From positions 1 through 33,350 of IMG/VR virus record IMGVR_UViG_3300037189_023468: 33,350 nt of DNA; one strand, 5' to 3'. Made by a program: the position numbers and the translations under genes. This document shows positions 27,302 through 33,286 of this stretch, piece after piece; position 1 is the first letter of the stretch, and each line of letters opens with the position of its first letter. The stretch comes from a virus. Under the pieces are notes generated by a model. The model was not told the DNA's origin and did no database searches. It saw nothing but the letters and a program-made list of their open reading frames with translations.

Positions 27302-27643
27302 ATGTTCAGAGCATTTGCAATCTCACTCACGAACAGCGACTTCTACCAGTTCTACTGCTCGCAGGGCGAAGTGTGCAGCAAGTGCCCAGTCTGGTATCTC
27401 CGACCAGAAGTTCGGAGCCGCGTTGAGCCGCACGCCATCAAGATTGAACTCATCTATGGAGATACGATGGACGGCGTTGCGATCCCAGACGAGTCGCACG
27501 AAACCGAACTTGATGGAACTTACGACAGGTTCCAGTACGCGATCGTTCACTGGCGCAATGATGGATTCATTGACTTCGTTGTCTTTGATTCAACTGAAGC
27601 CGCGCAGCGCGAGATGCAAGACATTGTGAGCGTCTTCGCCTAA
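27302..27643 (+). CDS. Hypothetical protein (113 aa)
   Basis: Opens MFRAFAISLTNSDFYQFYCS and contains CSKCPVWYLRPEVRSR and a beta-rich part (IKIELIYGDTMDGVAIPD, then FQYAIVHWRNDGFIDFVVFD). Only one CxxC is seen. ATG 27302 follows AGGAGGCTAGA. No family recognised. Confidence 0.7.
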   Translation: MFRAFAISLTNSDFYQFYCSQGEVCSKCPVWYLRPEVRSRVEPHAIKIELIYGDTMDGVAIPDESHETELDGTYDRFQYAIVHWRNDGFIDFVVFDSTEAAQREMQDIVSVFA

Positions 27644-27665
27644 ACCCGCGATAAATTAGTTCAGC

Positions 27666-27730
27666 CCCTAATGGCTCCGGCCATTAGGGATAGAACGCGC
27701 TTGACAGGCTGGCAGTTTATCCCTTAGTAT
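27666..27730 (+). promoter_or_regulatory. Promoter cassette for gene 27774
   Basis: Perfect hairpin CCCTAATGGC-TCCG-GCCATTAGGG (27666-27689), then ATAGAAC, TTGACA (27701-27706), 18 bases and TAGTAT (27725-27730). Leader hairpin TCGGG-GCTT-CCCGA. Confidence 0.88.
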
Positions 27731-27773
27731 TCAGAGGTCGGGGCTTCCCGATGAAGAAAGAGGAGGCTAGAAA

Positions 27774-28181
27774 ATGGGTAAGGCAATCAAATTCGGAGTC
27801 GGCAAGTTTGAGGACGCAACGCCAAACGGCGCACTCTTCAACTGGGTTGAGGTGGTGGACTTCAACGATGACGGCAGCACGCTCAAAGAGATTTACCGCG
27901 TGGGCGAGTTTGACATCACCGAGGTCGCGGTTTCTGGCAAGTACGGCGCGACGAGTGTGGTGCTCTGGTGCGATGAGGAGGGGCTTTTCAATGAGCCAGT
28001 CGTTCGCAATCAGGCGGCAACATCGCTGCGAAATGAGATTCTCGGCGGGAACTTTGACGGCATCTATGGCAACTGCGTATTGACCGCAGAGGACAAGGAC
28101 GGGCAGACGCTCGCCCTCAATGATGAGCAGGTGGAAGAAATCCGCACGCTGCTAGAACTGGGCGGCTACCCTATCGCGTAA
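27774..28181 (+). CDS. DUF3846-like protein (135 aa)
   Basis: The middle of the protein, VVLWCDEEGLFNEPVVRNQA, then ATSLRNEILGGNFDGIYGNC, follows the DUF3846 plan (DEEG...P.RN..AT.L......D.I.G..v), a small family frequent in phages and mobile elements of unknown function. The ATG at 27774 follows AGGAGGCTAGAAA. Expressed alone; followed by a terminator. Confidence 0.68.
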   Translation: MGKAIKFGVGKFEDATPNGALFNWVEVVDFNDDGSTLKEIYRVGEFDITEVAVSGKYGATSVVLWCDEEGLFNEPVVRNQAATSLRNEILGGNFDGIYGNCVLTAEDKDGQTLALNDEQVEEIRTLLELGGYPIA

Positions 28182-28204
28182 AGTTTCGCAGCTGCGAGAA
28201 CATC

Positions 28205-28229
28205 AACGAGGGGTGCGCCCCTCGTTTTT
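28205..28229 (+). terminator. Intrinsic terminator
   Basis: AACGAGGGG (28205-28213) pairs with CCCCTCGTT (28218-28226) around TGCG and is followed by TTTGTTTG. Confidence 0.92.
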
Positions 28230-28236
28230 GTTTGCC

Positions 28237-28300
28237 TCCAATCTGCCTCGGCAGATTGGACTAGAACCACTTGACGGCAGGCAGAAGATGACTCTATAAT
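28237..28300 (+). promoter_or_regulatory. Promoter cassette for genes 28343-28773
   Basis: Perfect hairpin TCCAATCTGC / GCAGATTGGA around CTCG (28237-28260), then CTAGAACC, TTGACG (28271-28276), 18 bases and TATAAT (28295-28300). Leader hairpin AGCCC-ACTT-GGGCT. Confidence 0.88.
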
Positions 28301-28342
28301 GGCAGCAGCCCACTTGGGCTGGCTAGGAATAGGAGGCTACAA

Positions 28343-28552
28343 ATGGCAACGATGGAAGACTTGGACTACGCCCCCTGCGAGCAGTGCGGCGATGGTATGA
28401 GCGAAACACTCGTCCAGAACGGCAAGCCACTTTGCGAGAGGTGCCACAACAAAATCAACTGCGGGTGCGAAACCTGCACTTGTGAGGAGTGCGGCGAGGT
28501 TCACGAGGCTGACCTAGCAAACGAGAGCGACTATCGGGAGGTAGGGAAATAA
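28343..28552 (+). CDS. Zinc-finger small protein (69 aa)
   Basis: APCEQCGDGMSETLVQNGKP, then LCERCHNKINCGCETCTCEE and CGEVHE: four CxxC-type pairs in 69 residues. The first half has a LIM- or zinc-ribbon-like C-x2-C...C-x2-C spacing. AGGAGG precedes ATG 28343. Coupled to the next gene (TAATG). Confidence 0.74.
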   Translation: MATMEDLDYAPCEQCGDGMSETLVQNGKPLCERCHNKINCGCETCTCEECGEVHEADLANESDYREVGK

Positions 28553-28773
28553 TGAACGAGAACACTTGGATTCAGATTCACACAAATGGCGCAAGCACGA
28601 CCTTTGCCCGTTGGTATGAAGGGCAAGACGCGGAAGGAGATACGGTCTTTGTCTTTGAGAAGATGGCGACCGACTTTGTGAATAGCATCGTTGAGGTGTT
28701 CGGCGTTGAGGAGTTCGGCAGCGCGGAAGGCGCAACTAATCGCCTACAAGAAGCCGTCGCGCTTGCGCGATAA
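28552..28773 (+). CDS. Hypothetical protein (73 aa)
   Basis: Beta-rich start (NTWIQIHTNGASTTFARWYE, then GDTVFVFEKMATDFVNS) and an acidic helical end. No family recognised. Its ATG overlaps the preceding stop; a terminator follows. Confidence 0.7.
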   Translation: MNENTWIQIHTNGASTTFARWYEGQDAEGDTVFVFEKMATDFVNSIVEVFGVEEFGSAEGATNRLQEAVALAR

Positions 28774-28811
28774 CTAGATGCTCACAACGGGGAACTAGCC
28801 CCTCGGAGTGA

Positions 28812-28845
28812 AACAATAAGCCCCGCTTCGGCGGGGTTTATTGTT
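28812..28845. terminator. Bidirectional terminator with UUCG loop
   Basis: AACAATAA-G-CCCCGC pairs with GCGGGG-T-TTATTGTT around TTCG. The A/T base supplies U-runs in either direction. Confidence 0.9.
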
Positions 28846-28849
28846 ATGG

Positions 28850-28912
28850 CTCAAGGAGCCGAGGCTCCTTGAGATAGAACGCTTGACAAGCAGCCAGAAG
28901 TTGGCGTACTAT
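28850..28912 (+). promoter_or_regulatory. Promoter cassette for gene 28953
   Basis: Perfect hairpin CTCAAGGAGC / GCTCCTTGAG around CGAG (28850-28873), then ATAGAAC, TTGACA (28883-28888), 18 bases and TACTAT (28907-28912). Leader hairpin CGGCA/TGCCG. Confidence 0.88.
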
Positions 28913-28952
28913 TGTCTTGCGGCACTTGCCGTGGCGAACGAAGGAGGCAACA

Positions 28953-29225
28953 ATGTTCGGTATCGCAGCGACCTATGTCACGAAGTTCATCAGCACCCCA
29001 GGTCACGGCTACCTCGTGTCTACGAAGGCAATGCTCCGCGAACTCGGCATCGCGGATAAGATTAGCAACTGCTCGTATGAGCGCAACGGCAGCGTCTACC
29101 TTGAGGAAGATGTTGATGCGCCGCTATTCCTCGCCGCAATGGAGAAGGCGGGCTTCACGGTTTCGTACAACTCGGTGAGCGTGAACGACGACTACACCGC
29201 AAAGATGGAGTATTACTCGGCGTAA
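28953..29225 (+). CDS. Hypothetical protein (90 aa)
   Basis: MFGIAATYVTKFISTPGHGY, then LVSTKAMLRELGIADKISNC and FLAAMEKAGFTVSYNSVSVN suggest a small alpha/beta fold. No family recognised. ATG 28953 follows AAGGAGGCAACA. Confidence 0.7.
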   Translation: MFGIAATYVTKFISTPGHGYLVSTKAMLRELGIADKISNCSYERNGSVYLEEDVDAPLFLAAMEKAGFTVSYNSVSVNDDYTAKMEYYSA

Positions 29226-29253
29226 ACTCCTCGCCGCTCAGTATTAGTTCGGC

Positions 29254-29316
29254 TCTAGGTAGCCGCGGCTACCTAGACTAGAACGCTTGACAGCGCGCAG
29301 AATCTCACTCTATAAT
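29254..29316 (+). promoter_or_regulatory. Promoter cassette for gene 29359
   Basis: Perfect hairpin TCTAGGTAGC / GCTACCTAGA around CGCG (29254-29277), then CTAGAAC, TTGACA (29287-29292), 18 bases and TATAAT (29311-29316): full consensus boxes. Leader hairpin GCCC-ACTT-GGGC. Confidence 0.9.
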
Positions 29317-29358
29317 GGCAGCAGCCCACTTGGGCGAGGCTAATAAGGAGGCTAGACA

Positions 29359-29676
29359 ATGAGCGGACAATACAACGGCTGGAGCAACTACGAAACTTGG
29401 TTGGCGGCGTTGTGGATTGGCGAGGGCTACGCGGGGGGCAGTGATTACGTTTCGGAGATTGCCGCCGAGATTCTTACGGACAACGAGGGCGACAGCGACG
29501 AAGCCGCCGACACTCTCGCGGACACCTTGCGCAACGACATTGACGAAACTTGGACAACGAGGGCGGCAGGTCTTGAGGCAGACCTATTGCGTGCCGCGGT
29601 TGAGGCAATCAACTGGCACGAAATCGCACGCACCTATGTAGATGACGCGAAAGCCGAGGCAAAGGCAGAAGCATAA
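29359..29676 (+). CDS. DUF7249-like hypothetical protein (105 aa)
   Basis: The opening NGWSNYETWLAALWIGEG is typical of a widespread small phage family (NGW.NYETWNVALWI), for which no function is known. The rest is acidic and helical (EIAAEILTDNEGDSDEAADT, then AVEAINWHEIARTYVDDAKA). AAGGAGG precedes ATG 29359. The final rightward cassette. Confidence 0.78.
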   Translation: MSGQYNGWSNYETWLAALWIGEGYAGGSDYVSEIAAEILTDNEGDSDEAADTLADTLRNDIDETWTTRAAGLEADLLRAAVEAINWHEIARTYVDDAKAEAKAEA

Positions 29677-29694
29677 ACACACCAGAACAGAAGC

Positions 29695-29820
29695 AAGCCC
29701 CCCCAAGAACCGCCGAGGCTCTTGGGGGGCTTATTATTTGGGCAAGCCCTCCTCGCCGGGCGAGGAGGGATCAAACAGAAAGCCCCCCGCTGCCGCGTGG
29801 CAACGAGGGGCTTCTGGTTT
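29695..29820. terminator. Convergent terminator region
   Basis: AAGCCCCCC...GGGGGGCTT (29695-29732) is followed by ATTATTTG and ends the rightward array. A 10-bp hairpin CCCTCCTCGC/GCGAGGAGGG (29747-29769) with GATCAAACAG resembles the cassette hairpin. AAGCCCC/GGGGCTT (29780-29813 region) ends the leftward gene. Confidence 0.8.
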
Positions 29821-30049
29821 AGTCGCCTCCTGGAAGCGGGTCGGTATCCGTTCCGATAAACCCACGCTCGGGGCTAATCCTGCGCTTGGTGCGCTCCCAA
29901 GCGTCATCTTCTTCCGCAATAGAATCGGCGTATTCCACCGCCCATTTCTCGTAATAGGAATCGCGTCCTTCTACGCACGCAGCGCAGATAGTTGATAGTG
30001 GCTCAAACTCGTTGAAGAAATCAACGCCACAATCTTGGCACGCTACCAT
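29819..30049 (-). CDS. Zinc-ribbon protein (76 aa)
   Basis: MVACQDCGVDFFNEFEPLST, then ICAACVEGRDSYYEKWAVEY: two CxxC pairs form a zinc ribbon at the N-terminus, followed by an acidic helical tail. AAGGAGG precedes the ATG. The last leftward gene before the convergent terminator. Function unknown. Confidence 0.72.
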   Translation of the reverse strand: MVACQDCGVDFFNEFEPLSTICAACVEGRDSYYEKWAVEYADSIAEEDDAWERTKRRISPERGFIGTDTDPLPGGD

Positions 30050-30091
30050 TTTATTGCCTCCTTATCGCAACACGGGAAGCCCCGCACCGAC

Positions 30092-30155
30092 ATAGTGCCT
30101 GAATCGCTGGGTTCATTATAGTTCGTCTGATGCGAGCGGAGCGAGCGGCAGAACC
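30092..30155 (-). promoter_or_regulatory. Class II promoter for gene 30049
   Basis: On the minus strand -35 TATAAT (30115-30120), 17 bases and -10 CACTAT (30092-30097). Upstream GTTC...GAAC arms (30121-30155) are kept, but the inner inverted repeat is replaced by a GCGAGCGGAGCGAGC direct repeat. Leader hairpin CGGGG-CTT-CCCG. Confidence 0.7.
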
Positions 30156-30162
30156 CTAGGCC

Positions 30163-30197
30163 AGTTATCTTAGTTAGTTATGCAGTTAGTTATTAGT
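30163..30197. repeat. GTTA tandem repeat, copy 1
   Basis: A stretch of TTAGTTAGTTA-like tetranucleotide repeats. Copies follow each leftward cassette. Together with the adjacent CGAACGAAGTGAGAGA element (30212-30227) it forms the 3' part of the intergenic module. Confidence 0.7.
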
Positions 30198-30241
30198 CGG
30201 GTTGGCGAGCTCGAACGAAGTGAGAGAGTCGGGATAGACCA

Positions 30242-30271
30242 CCCCACCCACCGCCGAAGCGGTGAGTGGGG
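30242..30271 (-). terminator. Stable UUCG hairpin after gene 30279
   Basis: CCCCAC/GTGGGG and CACCGC/GCGGTG stack around a loop that reads UUCG in the minus-strand RNA. No U-run follows, so it may serve for 3' end stability. Confidence 0.65.
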
Positions 30272-30278
30272 TGATGCG

Positions 30279-30623
30279 CTACGCCTGACCGTAGCAGGTC
30301 TTCTCCATGTCTAGTGTGTGCGTGAGCCTCTTGGACTCTTCGCCGCACTCCTCGCACTCCCAATAGCCGAATAGCGAGAGGTCGTCATCACTCGCGTCAG
30401 CATAAACGCTGGCGAACTCTGCAATCTCCTCGGCGTAGTGGTGTGGCTTCTCCATCACATCAACCGCATGGTCGGCGGTATCAGCGCGGCGAGCGTATGA
30501 TGACGCCCACAACTCTAGCGCGTGCTCATCAGCACCACCAGACGCCTCTACGAATCGCCATGTGTGATAGTCCACGACGCTATCGTTGCGCTCCTCTATT
30601 GCTTGATTCTTCATGACTCCCAT
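30279..30623 (-). CDS. Hypothetical acidic protein with C-terminal CxxC (114 aa)
   Basis: Helical and acidic in the body (AEEIAEFASVYADASDDDLS), with LFGYWECEECGEESKRLTHT near the end, resembling the FG.Y.CE.C module of the genes at 30862 and 32427. ATG 30623 is seven bases from AAGGAG. Function unknown. Confidence 0.7.
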   Translation of the reverse strand: MGVMKNQAIEERNDSVVDYHTWRFVEASGGADEHALELWASSYARRADTADHAVDVMEKPHHYAEEIAEFASVYADASDDDLSLFGYWECEECGEESKRLTHTLDMEKTCYGQA

Positions 30624-30664
30624 TACTAGCCTCCTTATTACTACACGGCATTTGCCGCACCTGA

Positions 30665-30727
30665 ATAATGCCACCGTCGCGTGATTCGTTTAGGTTCCTC
30701 TGATAGGCGCGGAGCGCCGAGTCGAAC
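30665..30727 (-). promoter_or_regulatory. Class II promoter for gene 30623
   Basis: Minus strand: hairpin GGCGC/GCGCC (30706-30718), -35 CTAAAC (30688-30693), 17 bases, -10 CATTAT (30665-30670). Leader hairpin CGGCA-AA-TGCCG. Confidence 0.82.
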
Positions 30728-30779
30728 CAGTTATTAGTCAGTTAGTTATTAGGTTAGTTAGGTCACAGACTGGCGGTCT

Positions 30780-30845
30780 CGAACGAAGTGAGAGACTCGG
30801 GATTGAACCACCACCGCCCAGACCCGATGGTCTGGACGATGGTGG
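30780..30845 (-). repeat. CGAACGAAGTGAGAGA element and 3' hairpin, copy 2
   Basis: The repeat core (30780-30795) precedes a two-part hairpin (30808-30845: CCACCA/TGGTGG and CCAGACC/GGTCTGG). A GTTA-repeat stretch lies at 30729-30761. Together they form the 3' end of the cassette of gene 30862. Confidence 0.7.
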
Positions 30846-30861
30846 AGTGAAGCGGTTGCGA

Positions 30862-31167
30862 CTACTCTTCGTCGCAATCGTCGTCGTATGAACCTAGTTC
30901 AATGTCATCGGCGCCGCAATCCTCGCAATCGTACATGCCGAATTTGCCGATGTCATACAGGAAACTATCATTGCCAAGAGCGATTGCGTAATCCGCAAGA
31001 CGCTCAAGGTGCTCCTCTGGTCGCAGCGTCATGCTCACCACGTCCATGACGTCCAACTTGGCGAACCCTGAACGATTGCGATAGGTGACGAACGACTCAA
31101 CGATGTCTACGAGCGAGCGGGGATCGCCACCGCTGCCCACTGGAGTGAACCGTAAACTATGACCCAT
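30862..31167 (-). CDS. Hypothetical protein with YDIGKFG zinc module (101 aa), paralogue of 32427
   Basis: The C-terminus SFLYDIGKFGMYDCEDCGAD, then DIELGSYDDDCDEE is nearly identical in pattern to the end of the gene at 32427 (YDIGKFGSYHCEKC...DDIEYGSYHDEC). Both have CxxC...C, so a small metal site is likely. The N-terminal halves differ more. GGAGG lies before the ATG. No family recognised. Confidence 0.75.
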   Translation of the reverse strand: MGHSLRFTPVGSGGDPRSLVDIVESFVTYRNRSGFAKLDVMDVVSMTLRPEEHLERLADYAIALGNDSFLYDIGKFGMYDCEDCGADDIELGSYDDDCDEE

Positions 31168-31210
31168 TGCTTTACCCTCCTATTCATAACACGGGAAGCC
31201 CCGCACCTGA

Positions 31211-31274
31211 ATAATGCCACGAGGGGGTGATTCATTTAGGTGGTCTCGTTAGGCGCGGAGCGCCGAGTAGAACG
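31211..31274 (-). promoter_or_regulatory. Class II promoter for gene 31167
   Basis: Minus strand: hairpin GGCGC/GCGCC (31252-31264), -35 CTAAAT (31234-31239), 17 bases, -10 CATTAT (31211-31216). Leader hairpin CGGGG-CTT-CCCG. Confidence 0.82.
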
Positions 31275-31309
31275 GTTAGTTAGTTAGTTATCTTATGGGT
31301 TGTCGGTCT

Positions 31310-31374
31310 CGAACGAAGTGAGAGAGCCGAGATTGAACCACCACCGCCAACCGCCGAAGCGGTTGACGATGGTG
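31310..31374 (-). repeat. CGAACGAAGTGAGAGA element and 3' hairpin, copy 3
   Basis: Repeat core at 31310-31325; hairpin with CACCA/TGGTG and AACCGC/GCGGTT (31339-31374). GTTA repeats at 31274-31290. End of the cassette of gene 31390. Confidence 0.7.
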
Positions 31375-31389
31375 ATTTGCTGTGGCGGT

Positions 31390-31674
31390 CTACTTGAAGG
31401 TCGCGAGTTCAGTATTGTACTGCTCCTCGGTGATGACCTTGGTGCCGCACCCTGGGCACTCTGGGACGTCAGCGTAAACTTCTCTTACGTCCATTTCCTG
31501 AACGACGTTCCACGCCTTCATCGCGCGAACGAAATCAGTGTTGACGACGATTCCCAAATACTTCGGAAGCCCCGCTTCTGCGCAATACTCGCAAACGATT
31601 TCGTCGCCCAAGAAGAACGCAACAACGTCCGCTGCGCCCTCGCCCTTTGCTACAATCTTGATGTACTCCAACAT
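31390..31674 (-). CDS. Hypothetical protein with split CxxC pairs (94 aa)
   Basis: MLEYIKIVAKGEGAADVVAF, then EIVCEYCAEAGLPKYLG and PECPGCGTKVITEEQYN. The CEYC and CPGC pairs probably form one zinc site across the protein. AAGGAGG lies before the ATG. No family recognised. Confidence 0.72.
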   Translation of the reverse strand: MLEYIKIVAKGEGAADVVAFFLGDEIVCEYCAEAGLPKYLGIVVNTDFVRAMKAWNVVQEMDVREVYADVPECPGCGTKVITEEQYNTELATFK

Positions 31675-31716
31675 TGTTTACCTCCTTATGAAACGCACGG
31701 CAACTGCCGCACCAAG

Positions 31717-31780
31717 AGAATGCCACGGACGAGGTTGTTGTTTAGGTTGCCTCGTTAGCCGCGGAGCGGCGAGTCGAACC
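31717..31780 (-). promoter_or_regulatory. Class II promoter for gene 31674
   Basis: Minus strand: hairpin GCCGC/GCGGC (31758-31770), -35 CTAAAC (31740-31745), 17 bases, -10 CATTCT (31717-31722). Leader hairpin CGGCA-GT-TGCCG. Confidence 0.82.
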
Positions 31781-31815
31781 AGTTATTAGTTAGTTATATT
31801 ACGGGGGTTCGGTAT

Positions 31816-31877
31816 CGAACGAAGTGAGAGAGCCTCGGTAGACCACCCCGCCCACCGCCGAAGCGGTGAACGGGGTG
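31816..31877 (-). repeat. CGAACGAAGTGAGAGA element and 3' hairpin, copy 4
   Basis: Repeat core at 31816-31831; hairpin CACCCCG/CGGGGTG with inner CACCGC/GCGGTG (31844-31877). GTTA repeats at 31781-31798. End of the cassette of gene 31884. Confidence 0.7.
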
Positions 31878-31883
31878 ATGCGA

Positions 31884-32207
31884 CTACTCTTGATCCGTCC
31901 AGAAGGCAGCGTCGTCATTGCCCTCCTCGTTCATTCGCGAGTAGAATGCGCTGCGCTCCTCCTCGATTGCGCGCTCCTCTACGCGAAGAAGAGCCGATCC
32001 GTCAAGGCACGCTGCCTCGCACGCTGCGTAGAACTCGTTGCTGATCAATGCCTGACGCTCGCAGCCGTTGCAATAGCCGTACCACTCTTCGCCGCACTGC
32101 TCGTGGTGCATACAATCGTATGGTTCACAGCAGCGCGCACGCTCAATGCGGATCACCGTCAACTCGCGTGCCATCTCCTGAACGCTCATTGTTTCCGTGT
32201 CTGACAT
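31884..32207 (-). CDS. Cysteine-containing acidic protein (107 aa)
   Basis: MSDTETMSVQEMARELTVIR, then RCCEPYDCMHHEQCGEEWYG and YCNGCERQALISNE give a cluster of seven cysteines and two histidines in 32 residues, likely one or two zinc sites. The rest is helical and acidic. ATG 32207 follows AGGAGG. Function unknown. Confidence 0.72.
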   Translation of the reverse strand: MSDTETMSVQEMARELTVIRIERARCCEPYDCMHHEQCGEEWYGYCNGCERQALISNEFYAACEAACLDGSALLRVEERAIEEERSAFYSRMNEEGNDDAAFWTDQE

Positions 32208-32248
32208 CTTGTGCCTCCTATAAACTATACGGCAGGTGCCGCAGAGAG

Positions 32249-32312
32249 ACAATGACATAGACGCCATTATTGTTTAGGTTCTCCTGATAGACGCGGAGCG
32301 TCGGCTCGAACG
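32249..32312 (-). promoter_or_regulatory. Class II promoter for gene 32207
   Basis: Minus strand: hairpin GACGC/GCGTC (32290-32302), -35 CTAAAC (32272-32277), 17 bases, -10 CATTGT (32249-32254). Leader hairpin CGGCA-CC-TGCCG. Confidence 0.82.
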
Positions 32313-32347
32313 GTTAGTTAGTTAGTTATCTTATGGAGTTTCGAGCT

Positions 32348-32413
32348 CGAACGAAGTGAGAGACTTGGGATGGAACCACCACCGCCCACCGCCGAAGCGG
32401 TGAGCGATGGTGG
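32348..32413 (-). repeat. CGAACGAAGTGAGAGA element and 3' hairpin, copy 5
   Basis: Repeat core at 32348-32363; hairpin CCACCA/TGGTGG with inner CACCGC/GCGGTG (32376-32413). GTTA repeats at 32312-32329. End of the cassette of gene 32427. Confidence 0.7.
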
Positions 32414-32426
32414 GGTGAAGCGAGTG

Positions 32427-32723
32427 CTACAACTCTTCTACGCACTCATCGTGGTATGAGCCGTACTCAATGTCATCGTCCTGACACTTCTCGCAATGGT
32501 AAGAGCCGAATTTGCCGATGTCATAAATCCAACTATCTACGCCAGAATCAATCGCGAACTCCGCGAGCGTTGCCAGACGATCCTCGCGGAACGGATCGAA
32601 TAGGAAATCCACCATATCGGAAACGTGAACTTTCCGACACTCAAAGTACGCTCTGATAACAGGACGGAGTACGCTGACGTCCTCCCAGACCCCCATACGC
32701 GTGAACGCTAACTTATGAGCCAT
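32427..32723 (-). CDS. Hypothetical protein with YDIGKFG zinc module (98 aa), paralogue of 30862
   Basis: The end SWIYDIGKFGSYHCEKCQDD, then DIEYGSYHDECVEEL matches that of 30862 almost residue by residue in its conserved positions; both also share the preceding ADYAI/AEFAI.SG.DS helix. The N-terminal halves are only loosely similar. Duplication within the array is the simplest reading. GGAGGGTAAAGCA precedes both starts. Confidence 0.75.
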   Translation of the reverse strand: MAHKLAFTRMGVWEDVSVLRPVIRAYFECRKVHVSDMVDFLFDPFREDRLATLAEFAIDSGVDSWIYDIGKFGSYHCEKCQDDDIEYGSYHDECVEEL

Positions 32724-32766
32724 TGCTTTACCCTCCTATAAACTACACGGCAACTGCCGCACCTGA

Positions 32767-32830
32767 ATAATGTCATGGACAAGTGATTCGTTTATGTGGG
32801 CTCGTTAGGCGCGGAGCGCCGAGTCGAACC
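32767..32830 (-). promoter_or_regulatory. Class II promoter for gene 32723
   Basis: Minus strand: hairpin GGCGC/GCGCC (32808-32820), -35 ATAAAC (32790-32795), 17 bases, -10 CATTAT (32767-32772). Leader hairpin CGGCA-GT-TGCCG. Confidence 0.82.
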
Positions 32831-32877
32831 AGTTATTGGTTAGTTACTTAGTTAGTTATCTTATGGGCTGTCGAGCT

Positions 32878-32943
32878 CGAACAACGTGAGAGAGAGTACC
32901 GACCGACCACCCCACCAACCGCGCGTCCGCGGTTGATGGGGTG
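32878..32943 (-). repeat. Diverged CGAAC...GTGAGAGA element and 3' hairpin, copy 6
   Basis: Core CGAACAACGTGAGAGA (32878-32893) differs in two bases from the others; hairpin CACCCCA/TGGGGTG with AACCGC/GCGGTT (32908-32943). GTTA repeats at 32830-32858. End of the cassette of gene 32964. Confidence 0.68.
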
Positions 32944-32963
32944 ATGTCTGGATTCGGCGATGA

Positions 32964-33221
32964 CTACTTGGCGCTCATCACCGTGAAGGTGCCTGCCGCC
33001 TTCTCCTTGCGGTACGCCTGCATAAGAGCCTTCTCGGACTCTCGGCGAGCCGTTTCCGCGTCGCTCCACACATTGACCAATGAGGCGTAAACCTTATCGG
33101 TCAGGTAGTCTGGCTCTGGCTGCCCGTTGAGTTGCGCGATGTTCTCCCACGATTGAACATTGCGATACGCTTCGCGCTCCGCGATGAATGATAGAGCGAA
33201 CAACTTATAGAGTGCGTCCAT
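32964..33221 (-). CDS. Hypothetical helical protein (85 aa)
   Basis: Helical and charged (MDALYKLFALSFIAEREAYR, then SLVNVWSDAETARRESEKAL); no cysteines, unlike most neighbours. ATG 33221 follows AGGAGG. No family recognised. Confidence 0.7.
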   Translation of the reverse strand: MDALYKLFALSFIAEREAYRNVQSWENIAQLNGQPEPDYLTDKVYASLVNVWSDAETARRESEKALMQAYRKEKAAGTFTVMSAK

Positions 33222-33286
33222 ACTGCCTCCTATTTGATTCTGTTTCGCGTTGCGATTCACAACGCGGCGAGCGTCCTCGCACCAGA

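Noticed and set aside
30624-30674. Longer N-termini for the leftward cassette genes, rich in Cys and Arg (of the type FRCGKCRV)
   Set aside because: These codons cover the leader hairpin CGGCA/TGCCG and lie before a strong AAGGAG and ATG; the apparent zinc-like motifs come from the hairpin sequence.
30163-32943. CRISPR array
   Set aside because: The repeats are about 500 bases apart with genes between them, differ in sequence and have no spacer structure or cas genes.
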